Shown piece after piece: positions 26,132 to 30,978 of a stretch of 30,978 bases of DNA. Source of the DNA: CAZGMJ01 sp964526785 (GTDB lineage Bacteria > Planctomycetota > Phycisphaerae > Sedimentisphaerales > Anaerobacaceae); assembly GCA_964526785.1 (NCBI GenBank), contig CAZGMJ010000062.1, positions 1-30,978 on the forward strand, read 5' to 3'. A program made the translations under genes and the position numbers. Below the pieces are notes generated by a model. That model was not told where the DNA came from, did not search any database, and saw only the letters and a list, made by a program, of their open reading frames with translations. Numbering within the stretch: the stretch's first letter is position 1; each line of letters begins with the position of its first letter.

Positions 26132-26171
26132 TGGAAGACTAAAGACAGAAGTTCAACGCAAGAGGATAAGA

Positions 26172-29100
26172 ATGCAATTCACGAAGATGAGCAAATGTGT
26201 CATTCTCACAACAATGGTCCTTTGTCTGCCGGCTCTATCCCTCTCTGCACCGGCTGTCGGCAGCAATGCAAAGTCGGAACAGCCCAATATCCTGTTCTTC
26301 CTTGTCGATGACCAGCGCAACGATACATTGGGCTGCGCAGGGCATCCTATCGTCCGGACTCCGGTGATCGACAGCCTTGCAGCCGGGGGAGTGCGCTTTG
26401 GTAACGCTTTTGTGACAACTTCCATCTGCGCTGCCAGCCGTGCCTCCATCTTCACCGGTCTGTACGAGAGAACTCACGGCTACACATTTGGCAAGCCGCC
26501 TCTCAGGCCGGACCACATTTCCAAGAGCTATCCCGTAGTCATGCGCAAGGCGGGCTATCGTACCGGCTTCATCGGAAAGTACGGGGTCAGGACCGAGGGC
26601 AAGCTGGAATCGGAAATGTTCGACTTCTTCAAACCGCACGGACACGGCTGGCATAAGCAACCTGATGGCAGCATGCGGCACGAGACGGAAATAGCCGGCG
26701 ATCGCGCAATTGAGTTCTTGCAAGGCAATCCGGCGAGCAAACCTTTCTGCCTGTCCGTCAGTTTCAATGCCTCTCACGCCGTTGACGGGGACAAGCGTCC
26801 GGGGATTGGGCATTATCCCTGGCCAAAGGCGGTCGACGGCATGTATGAGGACATAACGATTCCCGCCCCGCGGCTATCCGACCCCGCCATCTTCGAGAGC
26901 CAGCCGGAGTTCCTGCGAAAGTCGATGAACCGGGATCGCTATTTCTGGCGATGGGATACGCCGGAGAAATACCAGAAGAACATGAGGGCGTATTATCGAA
27001 TGCTCAGTGGTATTGACCGGGTAATCGGCCGCATTCGCAAGACCCTCGAGGAACTGAACCTCGACCACAATACCGTCATTATATATATGGCGGACAACGG
27101 TTACTATATGGGCGATCGCGGCTTTGCCGGCAAATGGTCGCATTACGAACAATCGCTCCGAGTGCCTCTTATCATCTATGATCCCCGTTTGCCGAAAGAG
27201 AAACGCGGACAAGTGAGGCGCCGGATGGCTCTCAACATAGATATTCCCGCCACAATGCTCGCGCTGGCGCAAGCGGAGATCCCGACCCAGTACCAGGGCA
27301 GCAGTCTCGTTCCCCTGCTGCGGGGCGAGGATGATCCCGACTGGCGAAAAGACTTCTTCTGCGAACATTTGATGGACAATAAGAGCATTCCAAAATGGGA
27401 AGGAATCCGCGCAGAACGTTATGTCTACGCCAGATATTTCGAACAGGAGCCCGTCTTCGAGTTTCTTCACGATCTAAGAACCGATCCTGACCAGCTTGTC
27501 AATCTCGCCACGGATCCCGAATACAGGAACATCCTGGCTCGGATGAGCAAGAGGTGCGATGTGCTGAAAGGCAGGTACATTGACGCCCGACACGCAGACG
27601 CTGTCGTTTCACCATTGGATCAAGGCAACACTGAGATCACGGCCGCTGCGTCTGCGAACTGCGAGTCGAAATCCATCCGCGTTAGCCGGCTGCGCTGCGA
27701 ATACCAGGACCGGCCGCTGGGCATCGATCATCCAGCGCCACGGCTGAACTGGATAGTCGAATCTTCTGTCCGCGGACAAAAACAAACCGCCTACCGTGTC
27801 CTGGTCGCGCGAAACATGAAAGCCTTGCGGGCGGGTCGGGGTGACCTCTGGGACAGTGGTGTAGTAGAATCGGAGCAGAGCGTGCATATCGTTTATGCCG
27901 GTAGCACGCTTAATTCCGGCCAACGCTGTTTCTGGAAGGTCAAGGTATGGGATAAGGACGGCGTCAGTTCCGACTGGAGCAATGCTTCATACTGGGAAAT
28001 GGGATTGCTAAAGACCGGTGACTGGAAAGCGCAATGGATCAACGACGCCAAACCTTTGCCCGAAACAGACGCAGACTTCTATCGGGATGATCCGGCCCCG
28101 CTTTTCCGCAGAGAATTCAAGGTGTCCCGGCCGGTTCGACGTGCGAGGCTCTACATCAGCGCGCTAGGGTATGTTCATCCCAGGCTGAACGGAAGCGCTG
28201 TCGGTGATTGTCACCTCGAGCCGCTCTGGACCCTCCCGAACAAGCGCGTATTCTATAGTGTCTATGATGTGAGCGCCGGGCTTCGCCGGGGAGACAACTG
28301 CCTGGGAGTCATGCTGGGTAACGGCTGGTATAATCCGCTGCCTCTGCGCATGTGGGGACGGGTTAACCTGCGCGAGCGTTTGCCGGTCGGACGCCCACAG
28401 TTTATTGCCCAGCTTGCCATCGAATACACAGACGGTTCCCGCGAATTGGTGACGAGCGATTCGAAGTGGAAAGTCGCACCGGGGCCGATCCTTAGAAACA
28501 ACATCTATCTCGGCGAGAAGGTCGACGCCCGCAAAGCCGTCGAAGGCTGGGACAAACCAGGCCTGGACGACTGCACCTGGGGTTCTGCAGGGATCGCCCC
28601 GACTCCGGAAGGCTTCCTCCAGGCCCAACCGGCACCTCCGATCAAAGTGACAGCTCGCGTCAAACCAGTCCGCATTACCGAGCCTTCCGACGGCGTGTAC
28701 ATCGTGGACATGGGACAGAATTTCGGCGGTTGGGCGCGCTTCACCTTCGACGTTGCCGAAGGAACGCAGATCACGATGCGCTATGGTGAATTGCTGTACG
28801 AAGACGGCACGCTCAATCCAATGACCAGCGTGTGCGGCCAGATCAAACGCAACAAACCGCCTGCAGACGGATCTCCCGCCATCGCCTGGCAGGAAGACAC
28901 TTACATCGCCCGCGGCGGCGGTCCCGAAACATATGCGCCGCGTTTTACCTTTCATGCTTTTCGCTACATAGAGATTGCCGGTCTGCCTGCCCGCCCCTCG
29001 CTGGATGACATCGAGGGCCTCCGCATGAATTGTGCGGTCGAACCGGTGGGGTCCTTCTCGTGCTCGAATGACACGTTCAACCGCATCCAGAAGATGTGTC

Positions 29101-30356
29101 AATGGACGTTCCTCAGCAATCTGTTCGGCGTGCAGTCCGATTGTCCTCACAGGGAACGCTTCGGTTACGGCGGCGACCTTGTCACTACATCCGATGCCTT
29201 CATGCTCAACTACGACATGGCGAACTTCTACGCAAAGGCCGTTCGTGACTGGCACGACAGCGCATTGCCGGACGGCATGCTCACCGACACGGCGCCATCG
29301 GTCGGCATTCAGTACTGCGGCGTCGGATGGGCCATGGCCCACCCGCATCTCCAGGTGCAATTGTACCGGTATTACGGGGACCGGCGAATTATCGAAGAAC
29401 AATACCCCACCAGCAAACGATGGCTGGATCTCGTGCGGAGTCAGAATCCCGATCACATCGTCCGCCGCGGTCTTCACGACCATGAGGCGCTGGAGAAGGA
29501 AAAGTCGCCGCCCATGATTACTCCGCTCTATTGTGAGTCAGCGCGTATGCTGTCCCATCTGGCGCGTATTCTCGACAAAGAGCACGAAGCAGAACACTAC
29601 GGTCGGTTGGCCGGGGATATTCGCAGGGCGTATGTCGAGAATTTCCTTGTCCCGGGAACCGGCGTGGCGGCCTCCGGGATTCAGAGCGTTCAGGCATTTG
29701 CTCTGTTCCTGAATATGCTGCCTGAGAAGGAACGCCCCGCGGCTCTGACGCACCTGATCGGCGATATCACCGATAAACACAACGGCCATCTCACGACGGG
29801 CATCTTCGGCACGCGATATATGCTGGACGTGCTGAGCCGAGAGGGACATGCGGAAGTTGTGAGCAATATGGTTAATCTCCGGGGCTTTCCCGGCTGGAGG
29901 CATATGCTTGAACAGGACGCCACGACGCTGTGGGAACATTGGAAATTCAGCGACAACACCTTCAGCCACAACCACCCCATGTTCGGCTCGGTAAGTCAAT
30001 GGTTCTACAACTGGCTGGGTGGTATTGAGCCTGTGGTCGACGCCGTAGGATTCGACAGATTCACATTTCAGCCGCAATTCATCGAGGGGCTGGACTGGGT
30101 GCGCTGCACCTATCGATCCATCCGCGGCCCCATCACCTGCGACTGGAAACGCCGGGATCACGGTATAGCCTTGAATCTGTCCGTTCCGGTGAACACATCG
30201 GCCACGCTGATACTACCGGCAACCGGCGCAATTACCGAAAGCGGTCACCCGGCAGCCGACTCCGAAGGCGTGGAAGCAGTCACCGAGAAGGATGGAAGCA
30301 CAAAGCTCAAATTAGGATCGGGACAGTATCAATTTGCATTCACCCAACGCAATTGA
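26172..30356 (+). CDS. Sulfatase-GH78 alpha-L-rhamnosidase fusion protein
   Basis: A 1394-residue exported protein with two enzyme modules. A Sec signal (about residues 1-26) is followed by a sulfatase (about 36-475): metal motif FLVDDQ (Asp46, Asp47), nucleophile motif SICAASRASIFTG with Cys86, and MADNGYY (Asp308, Asn309) followed by GKWSHYEQ. A 25-residue linker rich in Ala, Thr and Ser leads to a complete GH78 alpha-L-rhamnosidase (about 500-1390). It starts with the family opening SRLRCEYQDRPLGIDHPAPR. The catalytic block is DCPHRERFGYGGD (Asp990, Glu995, Asp1002) and the general-base region TLWEHW is at Glu1255, the spacing expected for the family. Both modules look intact with no frame break. 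The inferred role is coupled removal of sulfate and cleavage of alpha-L-rhamnose from one substrate. AGAGGA (26161-26166) precedes the ATG by five bases. It is the last gene of the run. Confidence 0.93.
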   Translation: MQFTKMSKCVILTTMVLCLPALSLSAPAVGSNAKSEQPNILFFLVDDQRNDTLGCAGHPIVRTPVIDSLAAGGVRFGNAFVTTSICAASRASIFTGLYERTHGYTFGKPPLRPDHISKSYPVVMRKAGYRTGFIGKYGVRTEGKLESEMFDFFKPHGHGWHKQPDGSMRHETEIAGDRAIEFLQGNPASKPFCLSVSFNASHAVDGDKRPGIGHYPWPKAVDGMYEDITIPAPRLSDPAIFESQPEFLRKSMNRDRYFWRWDTPEKYQKNMRAYYRMLSGIDRVIGRIRKTLEELNLDHNTVIIYMADNGYYMGDRGFAGKWSHYEQSLRVPLIIYDPRLPKEKRGQVRRRMALNIDIPATMLALAQAEIPTQYQGSSLVPLLRGEDDPDWRKDFFCEHLMDNKSIPKWEGIRAERYVYARYFEQEPVFEFLHDLRTDPDQLVNLATDPEYRNILARMSKRCDVLKGRYIDARHADAVVSPLDQGNTEITAAASANCESKSIRVSRLRCEYQDRPLGIDHPAPRLNWIVESSVRGQKQTAYRVLVARNMKALRAGRGDLWDSGVVESEQSVHIVYAGSTLNSGQRCFWKVKVWDKDGVSSDWSNASYWEMGLLKTGDWKAQWINDAKPLPETDADFYRDDPAPLFRREFKVSRPVRRARLYISALGYVHPRLNGSAVGDCHLEPLWTLPNKRVFYSVYDVSAGLRRGDNCLGVMLGNGWYNPLPLRMWGRVNLRERLPVGRPQFIAQLAIEYTDGSRELVTSDSKWKVAPGPILRNNIYLGEKVDARKAVEGWDKPGLDDCTWGSAGIAPTPEGFLQAQPAPPIKVTARVKPVRITEPSDGVYIVDMGQNFGGWARFTFDVAEGTQITMRYGELLYEDGTLNPMTSVCGQIKRNKPPADGSPAIAWQEDTYIARGGGPETYAPRFTFHAFRYIEIAGLPARPSLDDIEGLRMNCAVEPVGSFSCSNDTFNRIQKMCQWTFLSNLFGVQSDCPHRERFGYGGDLVTTSDAFMLNYDMANFYAKAVRDWHDSALPDGMLTDTAPSVGIQYCGVGWAMAHPHLQVQLYRYYGDRRIIEEQYPTSKRWLDLVRSQNPDHIVRRGLHDHEALEKEKSPPMITPLYCESARMLSHLARILDKEHEAEHYGRLAGDIRRAYVENFLVPGTGVAASGIQSVQAFALFLNMLPEKERPAALTHLIGDITDKHNGHLTTGIFGTRYMLDVLSREGHAEVVSNMVNLRGFPGWRHMLEQDATTLWEHWKFSDNTFSHNHPMFGSVSQWFYNWLGGIEPVVDAVGFDRFTFQPQFIEGLDWVRCTYRSIRGPITCDWKRRDHGIALNLSVPVNTSATLILPATGAITESGHPAADSEGVEAVTEKDGSTKLKLGSGQYQFAFTQRN

Positions 30357-30379
30357 CGCATAAGCCTCGTCAGATGTTG

Positions 30380-30397
30380 CCGGCACAGGCGTGCCGG
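30380..30397 (+). terminator. Hairpin 24 bases after the fusion gene stop
   Basis: Perfect 7-bp arms ccggcac (30380-30386) and gtgccgg (30391-30397) flank a 4-base loop. It is well placed to end the sulfatase-rhamnosidase operon. No T-run follows, so it may be a processing barrier instead. Confidence 0.5.
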
Positions 30398-30843
30398 ATA
30401 CAACGCTTCGGCGTCTCCGCCAGCGGCCACCGGCGCAAGGCCGGCCAACCTGCGATGCCAGGGCCGAGTCAATGTCTTTCCGCGAAACGCAACCTCCATA
30501 TCCCTGCCTTTGAGCAGGCCGGAAGCAGAATCGCTTGGATATGGCGTCCGTTCCATATCATTCTATGTCGGCAGAAAACGGAATCGCAGCCTCTTTTCAC
30601 ACACGCTCTTAGAATGTGAGATACGCGCGGCTCTGGCTCCTAATGCGCGTCCTGAACCACCGCAGCGCTCGCCCCGCATCCGGTCCAATCCATTGTCCTC
30701 TCACAAAGCCGCCGTACGGACAACGTGCTCTCAGCCTTACCTCACATGCTATTGGCTGTTCTGTTTGGGACGCAGAATCCGGACCGAATCTCGCCTGCAA
30801 TACGACTCAGCCGACCTGCAACGCCGCGATCCTGACTTGAAAT

Positions 30844-30927
30844 GGCACATTTGCAGCTTGCAATAGGGCATTTGAAGCTTCACATACGCCGTATGCAGCT
30901 TTACTTGCCGCAAATGCAGTTTCGAAT
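30844..30927 (+). repeat. Four-copy 21-bp imperfect tandem repeat
   Basis: The core tgcagctt-like motif (gcagctt, gaagctt, gcagctt, gcagttt) begins at 30853, 30874, 30895 and 30916, exactly 21 bp apart each time. Flanking bases vary (catttg, catttg, gtatg, aaatg). On the minus strand the unit opens with AAGCTGCA or a variant, and seven codons fit one unit, but no start codon or ribosome binding site supports a peptide. Confidence 0.75.
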
Positions 30928-30933
30928 AGATAT

Positions 30934-30967
30934 GGTTTTTCCCGTCGCGGAGCCGATGGGTAAAACC
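30934..30967. repeat. Inverted repeat next to the tandem repeat
   Basis: Arms ggtttttccc (30934-30943) and gggtaaaacc (30958-30967) pair with one mismatch around a 14-base spacer. It adjoins the 21-bp repeat and runs close to the window edge, so its full context is not visible. Confidence 0.5.
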
Positions 30968-30978
30968 AGATTGGACTG

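Larger units (their letters stand above)
25619..26171. other. Leader region of the fusion gene: ORF relic and hairpins
   Basis: This 553-base gap interrupts an otherwise tight run. It contains a 35-codon frame with a Tat-like start (25778-25885) and a hairpin-rich stretch (26010-26131), listed separately. A short 29-codon frame (25650-25739) lacks a ribosome binding site and is not called. The ribosome binding site of the next gene is AGAGGA at 26161-26166. Confidence 0.55.
30357..30978. other. Non-coding right edge with repeats, no gene
   Basis: No frame here shows a ribosome binding site or recognisable protein. It holds a 7-bp hairpin just after the fusion gene, further short GC-rich palindromic stretches to about 30440, a 21-bp tandem repeat (about 30844-30927) and an inverted repeat (30934-30967). 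The stretch 30450-30840 shows nothing I can name. Confidence 0.5.

Noticed and set aside
30844..30927. CRISPR array
   Set aside because: The spacing is a uniform 21 bp with a core of 7-8 bp and no true spacers between identical repeats; no cas genes are present.

Overview
The window looks like a chromosomal segment from a bacterium of the PVC superphylum, most likely Planctomycetota (Phycisphaerae-like); Verrucomicrobiota or Kiritimatiellota remain possible. This is inferred from gene content: several formylglycine sulfatases, Tat-exported Gfo/Idh/MocA and FAD oxidoreductases, a PQQ-type beta-propeller protein, PKD and golvesin-type modules, and a hemX-hemA pair. No rRNA, tRNA, CRISPR array, transposase, transporter or regulator gene was recognised.

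Layout. (1) Positions 346-2531, minus strand: hemX-like then hemA, a housekeeping tetrapyrrole pair. (2) 2943-4322 minus: a Tat-exported Gfo/Idh/MocA oxidoreductase, followed by a hairpin; 4770-5309 minus: an unrecognised small membrane protein. (3) 5959-8076 plus: a secreted protein with an M23/LytM-like zinc peptidase motif set, a PKD domain and a golvesin-like C-terminus. (4) 8279-11425 minus: a large secreted GH106-like alpha-L-rhamnosidase. (5) 11718-30356 plus: a divergent run of eight genes with good ribosome binding sites. In order these are sulfatase, sulfatase, L-fucose-isomerase-like protein, FAD oxidoreductase, SGNH hydrolase, beta-helix plus LamG protein, PQQ-propeller protein, and a 1394-residue protein carrying a sulfatase and a GH78 rhamnosidase in one chain. 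(6) 30357-30978: non-coding, with a hairpin after the last gene, a 21-bp four-copy tandem repeat and an inverted repeat.

How the genes may work together (inference): the divergent pair of GH106 and sulfatase-GH78 rhamnosidases, with two more sulfatases, an SGNH esterase-like hydrolase and a beta-helix protein, suggests breakdown of a sulfated, possibly acylated, rhamnose- or deoxysugar-rich polysaccharide such as an ulvan-, rhamnan- or fucan-like algal glycan. Every protein of the run carries an export signal. This includes the isomerase-like and FAD proteins, whose relatives are usually cytoplasmic, so some sugar interconversion or oxidation may happen outside the cytoplasmic membrane.

The most notable observations are the sulfatase-GH78 fusion, the Tat-exported isomerase-like/oxidoreductase pair inside a sulfatase cluster, a decayed Tat-leader ORF plus a hairpin-rich segment just upstream of the fusion gene, and the strictly 21-bp-spaced repeats near the right edge.
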